Shown in pieces: positions 22,088 through 29,174 of a stretch of 64,000 nt of DNA. The stretch's first letter is position 1; every line of letters starts with the position of its first letter. This DNA is from DATLLJ01 sp965229885 (GTDB lineage: Bacteria > Acidobacteriota > Vicinamibacteria > Vicinamibacterales > CAVVIG01): assembly GCA_965229885.1 (NCBI GenBank), contig CBDDJX010000003.1, positions 1,736,001 through 1,800,000 of the forward strand, given 5' to 3'. A model generated the notes under the pieces. The model did not search any database. It worked only from the letters and a program-made list of their open reading frames with translations, and was not told the DNA's origin. The position numbers were made by a program, and so were the translations under genes.

Positions 22088-23256
22088 TAGGCCGCTTTTT
22101 TCTCGGACAGACGCTCGATGGCCTTGTCGAGGAGCGAATCGCCGGGCGGCGGCGCCTGACCGAACTCGACGTCCGGTTCTTCGATGGCGACCGTGGGCTC
22201 CAGTCCCTTCTCGTGCAGCGGCGTGCCGAGAGGCGTGAGGTAGCGCGAGGTCGAGAGCCATATGCCGCTGCCGTCGGGCAGCTTGATCAGGTGCTGGATC
22301 GCGGCACGCCCGATGGTGTGCTCGCCAACGAGGTCGGCACGCATGTTCCCGGACAACGCCGACGCGAAGAGCTCCGCCGCGCCCGACGTGCCGACATCGA
22401 GCAGCACGAGCGCCGGCAGTTTGATCGCGCCGTCTCCGGACGTGGTAAGGATCGTCTCGCCCAGGCCGCCGCTCTTTTCGCGGATCGCCAGCGTGGCGCC
22501 CTGGGCGACGAACAGCCGCGCGAGCGCCAGGCCCTGCTCGGCCTCGCCGGTCGATGTCCGCCTGACGTCGACAATCAGTTTCGCGGAGCCTTTGGCTTGC
22601 AGATCCGCGATCTGCGCCTTCGCCTGGCTGACCGTGTTCGGCCCGATGGCCGCGATGCGCAGATAGCCCACACCAGGCGCGGCGATGCGGCCGTGCACGT
22701 CCGACGCCGGCATGGTCTCGCGCGTCAGGTCGACGATGTGCGGGTCGGCGGCGCTGCCGCGAATGATCGCCAGGGTCACCTTCGAGCCCGGTGCACCGCG
22801 AAGCGCACGCATGCCTTCCCACACCGACAGATCGCGCGTCGGCTTATCGTTGATGGCGCGCACGTAATCGCCGCTCCGAAGACCGGCTCTCGCCGCTGGC
22901 GAGCCGTCGCGCACGGCGATGACGCGGAGGTAGTACTGGCGGGTGAGCTCCAGTCCGACCTCGCCGACCGGCAGCGGCTTCTGGCCCTCGACATCTTTCA
23001 CCTGGTCCGGGGTGAGATACGCGCTGTCGGGATCGAGGCCGTCGGCAAGGCCGCGCATCGCGCCGTGCATCACCTTGTCGATCTCGACCTCTTCCACGTA
23101 GTTACTGGCGATGTAATTCACGACATCGTCAAAGGCCTTGAGGTGCTGAAACGTCTCCTCGCGGGCGATCACCTTGCCGAGCAGGCCGCCCACGATCGCG
23201 AACGCAACCACGGGAGCGGAGATGAAGATGACGATGGTGCGCGTACGAGAATTCAT
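22087..23256 (-). CDS. S41 family C-terminal processing peptidase-like protein
   Basis: 389 residues: an N-terminal membrane/signal segment, then a PDZ domain (~95-170; SPAARAGLRSGDYVRAIN) and a TSPc domain. The usual nucleophile region is GTSGAAELFAS, with Ser291 as candidate. The general-base Lys normally found in T-x-G-K-x-x-x-Q is Arg317 here (HTIGRAAIQ). Either activity is lost or altered, or this is a divergent subgroup. Family members trim periplasmic proteins and peptidoglycan hydrolases; the adjacent envC homologue, 7 bases upstream on the same strand, is a plausible functional neighbour. The stop codon abuts the IS630 element. Confidence 0.85.
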   Translation of the reverse strand: MNSRTRTIVIFISAPVVAFAIVGGLLGKVIAREETFQHLKAFDDVVNYIASNYVEEVEIDKVMHGAMRGLADGLDPDSAYLTPDQVKDVEGQKPLPVGEVGLELTRQYYLRVIAVRDGSPAARAGLRSGDYVRAINDKPTRDLSVWEGMRALRGAPGSKVTLAIIRGSAADPHIVDLTRETMPASDVHGRIAAPGVGYLRIAAIGPNTVSQAKAQIADLQAKGSAKLIVDVRRTSTGEAEQGLALARLFVAQGATLAIREKSGGLGETILTTSGDGAIKLPALVLLDVGTSGAAELFASALSGNMRADLVGEHTIGRAAIQHLIKLPDGSGIWLSTSRYLTPLGTPLHEKGLEPTVAIEEPDVEFGQAPPPGDSLLDKAIERLSEKKAA

Positions 23257-23263
23257 ACAACCT

Positions 23264-24445
23264 CTAACGTCTCTTCAACCATTGTACGGGATCGACCGGC
23301 TGACCGTCGACGCGCAATTCGAAGTACAGCCCGGCTGGTCCCGTGAGCGTGGCGCCGACAGTTCCGAGTATCTGGCCGACTTCGACGAGGGCCCCCTTCT
23401 TCACGCGAATATCGAGCAGATTGCCATATAAACTGAAGGCCTGCGCGCCGTGATCGACGATGACGAGGTTGCCGAAGCCGCTAAAGGGGTCGGCAAACGC
23501 GACCGCCCCTTCATGCACGGCCGTCACGGTCGCGCCCTCCGTGGCGGCGAACTCGATCCCGTTTGACGGAGGCGTCTGGCTGGCCGCCGGACTGGCAAAG
23601 CGGCGTCGGACGGCGCCGGTCACCGGCCACTCGAGATCGCCGCGGAACGTCTTGAGCGGCAGGCTCGCGGGCTCGGCGACAGGGGAGCCTGCGGCGAGCG
23701 TGCGCAGCGCCGCCTGCAACTTCTGCTGCGCGACCTGCAGCTCGCCGGCGAGCTGAGCGTTGAGATCCCGTTGGCGATCGATGTCCCGAATCGCGGCGCT
23801 GCGGGCCTGCGCGGCGCGCGTCACTTCCGCCTCGGCGCTGCGCGCCCCGGCGCGCAAGGCCTCGAGGCGGCGGCTCCGCTCGTCGAGCGTCCCACGCGTC
23901 GCCGTGAGGTTGTCGCGCGTGAGTTGATGGGCCGTCACGCGATCGCGATCGAGCTTGGCGAGCGCGGCAGCGGTGCGCGACGCCTGCCCGAGGCGGCGGA
24001 CGCTGGAGGTGGAGAGCAGCAGCCGCAGATACCGCGCCTGTCCAAGCTTGTACATTTCGACGAGCCGGGCCTCGAGACCCGAACGCGTGGCGCTGTCTTG
24101 CTCCTGCAGCGTCCTCAGTCCTTCAGTGATGGCTGTCCGCTGGGCATCGACCTGCGACGCCTCGGCGTCGAGCTTCCGGAGCTCCTCGATTCTGATCTGC
24201 CGTGTGACCTCAAGTGTGCGCAGATCGCCGAGGAGCGTCCGTTCCTGCGAGGCGAGATCGTCGGCTTCGCGGTGCAGCGCTTCCATGCGCTGGCGCCCCC
24301 GGGCGGCGAGCGCCTCGGTGCGCGCGCGATCGTCCTGCTGCGCAAGGGTCGGGAGAGGGAAGGCAAGGACAACGAGGGGCAATGCACGAATGCACGAACG
24401 GACGAGTGCCGCGACGTGCATTGCTGCATTGGTGCAACGGTGCAT
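23264..24445 (-). CDS. EnvC-type murein hydrolase activator (degenerate LytM/M23 domain)
   Basis: A signal peptide ends near LPLVVLAFPLPTLAQQ. A long coiled coil (~residues 35-270) follows, then a LytM domain (GIEFAATEGATVTAVHEGAVAFADPFSGFGNLVIVDHG). The zinc ligands of active M23 enzymes are missing: HxGxD is replaced by NGIEF, the YxHL site by LYGNL, and the last HxH by LYFEL. E. coli EnvC is degenerate in the same places and works by switching on amidases at the septum. Start ATG 24445 gives the best leader. An upstream extension to 24865 would run antisense through ruvX and is rejected. Confidence 0.85.
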   Translation of the reverse strand: MHRCTNAAMHVAALVRSCIRALPLVVLAFPLPTLAQQDDRARTEALAARGRQRMEALHREADDLASQERTLLGDLRTLEVTRQIRIEELRKLDAEASQVDAQRTAITEGLRTLQEQDSATRSGLEARLVEMYKLGQARYLRLLLSTSSVRRLGQASRTAAALAKLDRDRVTAHQLTRDNLTATRGTLDERSRRLEALRAGARSAEAEVTRAAQARSAAIRDIDRQRDLNAQLAGELQVAQQKLQAALRTLAAGSPVAEPASLPLKTFRGDLEWPVTGAVRRRFASPAASQTPPSNGIEFAATEGATVTAVHEGAVAFADPFSGFGNLVIVDHGAQAFSLYGNLLDIRVKKGALVEVGQILGTVGATLTGPAGLYFELRVDGQPVDPVQWLKRR

Positions 24446-24446
24446 T
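24384..24446. repeat. TGCA-type word palindrome encoding the EnvC leader
   Basis: AATGCACGAATGCACGAACG near 24381-24400 faces GTGCATTGCTGCATTGGTGC near 24417-24436, repeated direct units that are also inverted with respect to each other. The first ~20 codons of envC (MHRCTNAAMHVAALVRSC) come from this element. Confidence 0.6.
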
Positions 24447-24470
24447 TCGAGAAGAATATAAGATCTACCC

Positions 24471-24902
24471 ATGCGCGTGCTCGGGATTGACGTTGGTCGG
24501 CGCCGCGTCGGCCTGGCGATCAGCGATCCGTCGGGGACGCTGGCGCGGCCGCTGACCACGCTGACGGTGACGAGCGCGGCCGATACGCTCGGTCGCGTGG
24601 CGGCAGAGGTGACGCGGCTCTCGTCTGAGGAGGATGGCCTCGCCGCCATCGTGGTCGGCGTGCCGGCGAGGCTTGATGGATCGCCGACTAACGAGACGCG
24701 CTCGGTCGCCGAATTCATGGCCGCCCTGACTGCGCGCGTGTCGGTGCCGGTCGTCGGCGGCGACGAGCGCTTGACAAGCCGCGAAGCCGAAAGCCGCCTG
24801 GCCATCGGCGAACGCGACTGGCGGCGTCGGAAGAAGAAGCTGGACGCGGCTGCCGCCGCGATCATTTTGCAGGACTATTTGGATCAGCATCCGCGGCTTT
24901 AG
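24471..24902 (+). CDS. ruvX: YqgF/RuvX-type Holliday junction resolvase homologue
   Basis: 143 residues with the RNase H-like start MRVLGIDVGRRRVGLAISDP, the middle motif IVVGVPARLDGS and the end GDERLTSREAESRL...DAAAAAIILQDYLD. The conserved acidic residues lie in GIDVG, the GDERLTS region and LDAAAA. The family acts on nucleic-acid junctions and in pre-16S rRNA 5' processing. It is divergent from envC with 25 bases between starts, so their promoters overlap. mltG follows after 66 bases. Confidence 0.92.
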   Translation: MRVLGIDVGRRRVGLAISDPSGTLARPLTTLTVTSAADTLGRVAAEVTRLSSEEDGLAAIVVGVPARLDGSPTNETRSVAEFMAALTARVSVPVVGGDERLTSREAESRLAIGERDWRRRKKKLDAAAAAIILQDYLDQHPRL

Positions 24903-24968
24903 TTAGGATCTGGGCCGTTGCCTGATCTTAGAGCCTAGCGCCCGAAACCGAGAGTCAGTGGCCCTCAA

Positions 24969-26000
24969 ATGAAAAAGGTCGCCTTATTCGTCCTACTGCT
25001 CGTGATGGCCGGCGGCGCGGCCGGCGTGTGGATCGATCTGCGCATCAGGGAGCCGTACCGCGGCTATCAGGGCACGGAGCAGTTCGTCGACATTGCTGCG
25101 GGCGCGGGGAGCCGCACGATCGGCGATCGCCTGGTGCAGGCTGGGGTCGTCCGTCACGCGCTCTGGTTTCGCGTCGGGTTGTACGTTGCGGGCAAGGGAC
25201 GCCGCCTTCAGGCCGGTGAGTACCGCTTCGACCGCGCCATGACGCCGATGGAGGTGATCGACAAGCTGGCGCGCGGTGACGTCCACGTGATCAGCATCAC
25301 ATTCCCCGAGGGGTTGACGATGGCCGAGATGGGGAAGGTCTTCGAGACCCGCGGACTCGGCCCCGCGCCGGCGTTCGTCACGGCCGCGCGCGATCCCTCG
25401 CCGATTAAGGCGCTCGATCCCGCGGCACGGGATCTCGAAGGCTATCTGTTTCCGGAGACGTACCTGCTTCCGCGACGCACTGACGCGTCGCGGCTCGTGA
25501 GCCTGATGACGGACCGTTTCGAGCACGTGTTCACGCCGGAGCTCGGTCAGGCGGCCGAAGCCAGCGGCTTGACCGTGCGGCAGGCCGTGACGTTGGCGTC
25601 GCTGGTCGAAAAGGAAACCTCACGCCAGGAGGAGCGGTCCCTCGTGGCGGCGGTCTATGCGAACCGCCTGCGCATCGGGATGGCGCTGCAGTGCGATCCG
25701 ACGGTCATCTACGCCCTCGATCGCGCGGGGAAGTACACGGGTAATCTGCGCCGCGAGGATCTCGCGTTCGATTCGCCCTACAACACGTATCGGTATCGGG
25801 GACTGCCGCCGGGACCGATTGCGGCGCCCGGCCGCGCGTCGCTCGAGGCGGCGATTTCTCCCGCGAAGGTGGATTTTTTGTACTTCGTCAGCCGCAACGA
25901 CGGCTCGCACGAGTTCGCGCGAACGCTCGAGGAGCACAACCGGAACGTCCGGAAGTGGCAGGTGCAGTACTTTCGGGACCGGCGCGCTGCAGGGAAGTAA
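24969..26000 (+). CDS. mltG: Endolytic murein transglycosylase MltG
   Basis: The 343-residue YceG/MltG protein has one N-terminal membrane helix (residues 3-21), a LysM-like region (GSRTIGDRLVQAGVVR) and the catalytic domain. ASLVEKETSRQEE places the catalytic Glu at 214-216; YANRLRIGMALQCDPTVIYAL and SPYNTYRYRGLPPGPIAAPG are family signatures. It cuts nascent glycan strands in the inner membrane and sets chain length. The pairing ruvX-mltG is common. Confidence 0.94.
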   Translation: MKKVALFVLLLVMAGGAAGVWIDLRIREPYRGYQGTEQFVDIAAGAGSRTIGDRLVQAGVVRHALWFRVGLYVAGKGRRLQAGEYRFDRAMTPMEVIDKLARGDVHVISITFPEGLTMAEMGKVFETRGLGPAPAFVTAARDPSPIKALDPAARDLEGYLFPETYLLPRRTDASRLVSLMTDRFEHVFTPELGQAAEASGLTVRQAVTLASLVEKETSRQEERSLVAAVYANRLRIGMALQCDPTVIYALDRAGKYTGNLRREDLAFDSPYNTYRYRGLPPGPIAAPGRASLEAAISPAKVDFLYFVSRNDGSHEFARTLEEHNRNVRKWQVQYFRDRRAAGK

Positions 26001-26024
26001 TCAGGAATCAACAATCGGCAATTC
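25999..26024. repeat. Half copy of the ATTGTTGATT repeat after mltG
   Basis: AATCAGGAATCAACAATCGG resembles the right arm of the palindrome at 10354-10372 (AATCAACAATCAGCAAT). It fills the short gap between the convergent mltG and nadK genes. Confidence 0.5.
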
Positions 26025-26032
26025 ACGATCGC

Positions 26033-26932
26033 CTAGCGTTCGCCCCATTTGAGCTTCTGGCGCAGCACCTCGAAATAGCTCCGCGTCGATGGGTGAATCA
26101 ACCGCAGGCTGCGCTCGGCGCGGCAGATGCTGATCTCGTCGCCGTCCTCGAGCTGAAATCCCGCCTGGCCGTCGAAAGTGACGAACACTTCGTCGCGGCT
26201 GTCCATGTGCGGCTGCACGCGCACCGTCGCCGATCCGGGAATGATGATGGGGCGGTTGGTGAGCGTGTGCGGCGCGATTGGTGTGAGGAGGAGCGCATCG
26301 ACGCTCGGCTGCACGATGGGCCCGCCGGCCGCCAGATTGTAGGCGGTCGAACCGGTCGGCGTCGCGACGATGAGCCCGTCGGCTTTCACGCGCGTCACGA
26401 ACTCGTCGCCCACCGACACCGAGAGCTCGATCATCGACGAGCGCCCGGTTTTCGCCACGACGACGTCGTTCAGCGCGACGTACGCGGTAAACGTTTCGCG
26501 CGGCCGCCGCACGGTCGAGGCCAGCATCATGCGCTTCTCGACGCGAGCCTTGCCGGCGAGCACGGTTTCGAGTGACGTGTACAGTTCGGGGAGCGTCACT
26601 TCGGTCAGGAAGCCGAGGCTGCCGAAGTTGACGCCGAGAATCGGGATGCTCTTGCCGGCGGCCGCAATGCAATCGGCCATCGAGAGCAGCGTACCGTCGC
26701 CGCCGAGCACAACGACCATATCGACCATCTCGACGAGTGCGAGCTTCCCGGCGACGCGATGGCCGTCGGCGGACGGCAGGAGCGCCGCGGTGGCCGATTC
26801 GAAGACCGCTTCGATGCTGCGCGCCCGCAGCCACATGGTGATGTCGACCAGGTGCGGCACCGCCGCGCGCAGGTGCGACTTGGCGACGATGCCGACGCGC
26901 GAGATGGCGGGGGACGAACTCGACAAACTCAT
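26033..26932 (-). CDS. nadK: NAD kinase
   Basis: 299 residues. GGDGT at 77-81 is the diacylglycerol-kinase-like nucleotide motif, NFGSLGFLTE follows, and the NAD site is ADGLIVATPTGSTAYNLAAGGPIV. It makes NADP from NAD. It is in the same strand and order as tlyA, ispA, xseB and xseA, a cluster found in many bacteria; the usual recN partner is not seen downstream. The upstream gap (26933-27027) contains a CCACAGAAAACGAGAG stretch that may be a worn half of repeat family A. Confidence 0.95.
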   Translation of the reverse strand: MSLSSSSPAISRVGIVAKSHLRAAVPHLVDITMWLRARSIEAVFESATAALLPSADGHRVAGKLALVEMVDMVVVLGGDGTLLSMADCIAAAGKSIPILGVNFGSLGFLTEVTLPELYTSLETVLAGKARVEKRMMLASTVRRPRETFTAYVALNDVVVAKTGRSSMIELSVSVGDEFVTRVKADGLIVATPTGSTAYNLAAGGPIVQPSVDALLLTPIAPHTLTNRPIIIPGSATVRVQPHMDSRDEVFVTFDGQAGFQLEDGDEISICRAERSLRLIHPSTRSYFEVLRQKLKWGER

Positions 26933-27027
26933 CGATACCTATCCAACCACAGAAAACGAGAGAAACCAAACGACAGGAATACAACTGCGAACACACGAAG
27001 AGCATGTGGAGTGATGGTGAGAGCGGT

Positions 27028-27780
27028 TCACTTCGCGCGGAGGTGCAGGAAGAACTCCTGGTTGCCCGTGGCGCCGGTGATGGCCGCGGGCGCCATGGTG
27101 ATCCTCTCGAATCCCGCCAGCCCCGCTGCCTCGGTGACCGTCGTCAGAACCGCAAGGTGCACCGCGGGGTCCGTGACGAGCCCGTGCTTGCCGACCGCAT
27201 CGCGGCCCGCTTCAAACTGCGGCTTCACGAGCGCGAGCACGTCGGCGTGCGCGGCGAGGAGCGGCGGCAGCGGCGGCAGAATATGCCGCAGCGAGATGAA
27301 CGCCACATCGATCGTTACCAGCTCGGGCGCATAGGGCACGTCGTCTTTCGACAACCCGCGGGCGTTGACCCCCTCGCGGACGAGCACCCGCGGATCGGTG
27401 CGAAGACGCCAATCGAGCTGGCTGTGTCCGACGTCGAGGGCGATGACCGAGGCGGCGCCGCGCTGGAGCAGCACGTCGGTGAAGCCGCCCGTCGAGGCGC
27501 CAATGTCCAGCGCGCGACGGCCCGCGACCTCGACGGCGAAGGCATCGAGCGCGCCAGCCAGCTTGACGCCGCCGCGGCTCACGTAGGGATGATCCGCCGC
27601 GGCGAACTCGACGCGCGCGTCGGCGGTGACCGGCGTGCCCGCCTTCGACACGACCTGGCCGTTGACTGTGACCTGTCCCGCGAGAATGAGCGCGCGAGCG
27701 CGTTCGCGCGAGGGCGCGAGCCCGCGATCGAGAAGAGCCGCGTCGAGACGGATCTTCCTGGTGGCCAAGCTATCGACCAC
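27028..27780 (-). CDS. tlyA: TlyA-type rRNA methyltransferase / hemolysin family protein
   Basis: 250 residues: an N-terminal S4 RNA-binding domain (RLDAALLDRGLAPSRERARALILAGQVTVNG, ~8-70), then an FtsJ-like methyltransferase domain with the SAM motif ALDIGASTGGFTDVLLQRGA and later TIDVAFISLRHILP. The family 2'-O-methylates rRNA. The GTG start at 27780 lies inside the left arm of palindromic repeat A2; TTG 27768 in frame is an alternative. Confidence 0.9.
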   Translation of the reverse strand: MVDSLATRKIRLDAALLDRGLAPSRERARALILAGQVTVNGQVVSKAGTPVTADARVEFAAADHPYVSRGGVKLAGALDAFAVEVAGRRALDIGASTGGFTDVLLQRGAASVIALDVGHSQLDWRLRTDPRVLVREGVNARGLSKDDVPYAPELVTIDVAFISLRHILPPLPPLLAAHADVLALVKPQFEAGRDAVGKHGLVTDPAVHLAVLTTVTEAAGLAGFERITMAPAAITGATGNQEFFLHLRAK

Positions 27781-27834
27781 GGAGGACGCCGAGAACAGAT
27801 TGGGTACAGGTGTGAACCTCCGTGTCCTCTGTGG
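27778..27834. repeat. Palindromic repeat family A, copy 2
   Basis: CCACGGAGGACGCCGAG (27778-27794) faces CTCCGTGTCCTCTGTGG (27818-27834), complementary except for two or three positions, with ~23 bases between. It spans the gap between ispA and tlyA and includes the tlyA start codon. Confidence 0.85.
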
Positions 27835-27848
27835 CGGAGAGTGTCATG

Positions 27849-28802
27849 TCAGCTCTTCCGCGTCACAACCCAGTCCGCGATCGCGCTGAGGTGCCCTTCA
27901 GCGAGCCCTGCGTCGGCGAGCACCTCGCGCGCGCGCGTCGTGCACTCGGCGGCCATCGCCCTGGAACGTTCCACGCCGAACAGCGCGGCGTAGGTGGGTT
28001 TGGACGCTGCAGCATCCGTTCCCGCTGTCTTTCCCAGCTGCTGGGCGCTGCCTTCAACGTCCAGGATGTCGTCGACGATCTGAAACGCCAATCCGATCTC
28101 GGCCCCATATCGGTCGACGGTCGCGATGATTCCTTCGTCGGCGCCGGCTATGATCGCGCCGGCCACCGCCGATGCGCGAATCATCGCGCCGGTCTTTCGC
28201 GCATGCATCGTGCGCAGGCCGTCGGCGTCGAGGGAGTGGGCTTGCCTGCTGCCCACGGCCCGGACGTCGATGGCCTGGCCTCCCACCATGCCCGTTGGCC
28301 CGGCTGCCTCGGCAATGGTGCGGACGATGCTCAGCTTGCGGGCAACGAGCACGGGCTGGTCGCCCGCCGGCGCGCGAGCGAGCAGCGCAAAGGCTTCGGC
28401 CTGCAGCCCGTCGCCAGCGAGCACGGCGATGCCGTCGCCGTAGACGACATGCAGCGTCGGGCGTCCCCGACGGAGCGTGTCGTTGTCCATCGCGGGCAAG
28501 TCGTCGTGGATCAGCGAGTAGGTGTGGATCATCTCGATGGCGCACGCGACGGGCATGGCCAGTTCGATCGCCGGTCCAAATACCTGGACCGCACCCTGGG
28601 CGACACGATTTCTTTCGACGGCGTCGGCGGCGGCAAGCGTCAGCGTCGGCCGCAGGCGCTTGCCGCCGGCGAACAGGCTGTAGCGCATCGCCTCGCTGAG
28701 GATCGCCGGGCACGCGGGCGGCTTCGGGAGGTGCCGCTCGAGCGCCTCGTCGATCCGGATCCGTATGTGTTCGAGAAACGCGACGAGCGAATCAGGGGCC
28801 AT
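27849..28802 (-). CDS. ispA: Polyprenyl (farnesyl/geranyl) diphosphate synthase
   Basis: 317 residues from ATG 28802. It carries the first Asp-rich motif DDLPAMDND (chain-elongation site, with the two-residue insert of bacterial FPP synthases), GGKRLRP near the start, and the second motif FQIVDDILD. The product is a C15-C20 isoprenoid precursor for undecaprenyl and quinone side chains. It follows xseB closely; the dxs gene often found next to it is not here. Confidence 0.93.
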   Translation of the reverse strand: MAPDSLVAFLEHIRIRIDEALERHLPKPPACPAILSEAMRYSLFAGGKRLRPTLTLAAADAVERNRVAQGAVQVFGPAIELAMPVACAIEMIHTYSLIHDDLPAMDNDTLRRGRPTLHVVYGDGIAVLAGDGLQAEAFALLARAPAGDQPVLVARKLSIVRTIAEAAGPTGMVGGQAIDVRAVGSRQAHSLDADGLRTMHARKTGAMIRASAVAGAIIAGADEGIIATVDRYGAEIGLAFQIVDDILDVEGSAQQLGKTAGTDAAASKPTYAALFGVERSRAMAAECTTRAREVLADAGLAEGHLSAIADWVVTRKS

Positions 28803-28815
28803 GAGGCGCACCGGG

Positions 28816-29058
28816 TCAGTCGCGTGACGATTCGTCAGTGAGCGTGGAGGGTGCTGGCTTCAGCTCGCCCCGCTCGTTGAGAATCTCGATGCGGCGCTCG
28901 GCCTCCTCGAGGCGGGCGTGGCAGAAACGCGAGAGCTGCACGCCGCGTTCGTACAACGCCAGCGACTGCTCGAGCGGCAGGTCGCCTTCCTCGAGCTTCC
29001 TGACGATCGACTCCAGCTCGGCGATCGCCGCTTCGAAGTCCTTGATGGATGTGTCCAC
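28816..29058 (-). CDS. xseB: Exodeoxyribonuclease VII small subunit
   Basis: 80 residues with the family core DFEAAIAELESIVRKLEEGDLPLEQSLALYERGVQLSRFCHARLEEAERRIE. It partners XseA in single-strand DNA degradation. Separated from xseA by a 116-base gap filled with repeat A3. Confidence 0.95.
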   Translation of the reverse strand: MDTSIKDFEAAIAELESIVRKLEEGDLPLEQSLALYERGVQLSRFCHARLEEAERRIEILNERGELKPAPSTLTDESSRD

Positions 29059-29073
29059 GAAGAGAACCTATCT

Positions 29074-29154
29074 ACCACAGAGGGCGCAAAGGGCACCAAG
29101 GCAAGCATCCAACACTTGTCAGAGCCTGGTTGCTACCCTGTGTCCTCCGTGGCG
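29074..29154. repeat. Palindromic repeat family A, copy 3
   Basis: CCACAGAGGGCGCAAAGGG (from 29075) faces CTGTGTCCTCCGTGG (to 29152), separated by ~45 bases. It lies between xseA and xseB, genes that normally nearly touch, so it looks inserted. Confidence 0.8.
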
Positions 29155-29174
29155 GAGATTTGTTGGTGGAGAGT

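Noticed and set aside
23256..24865. EnvC start at 24865 giving 533 residues
   Set aside because: The extension is antisense to ruvX and has no signal peptide; 24445 gives a proper leader.
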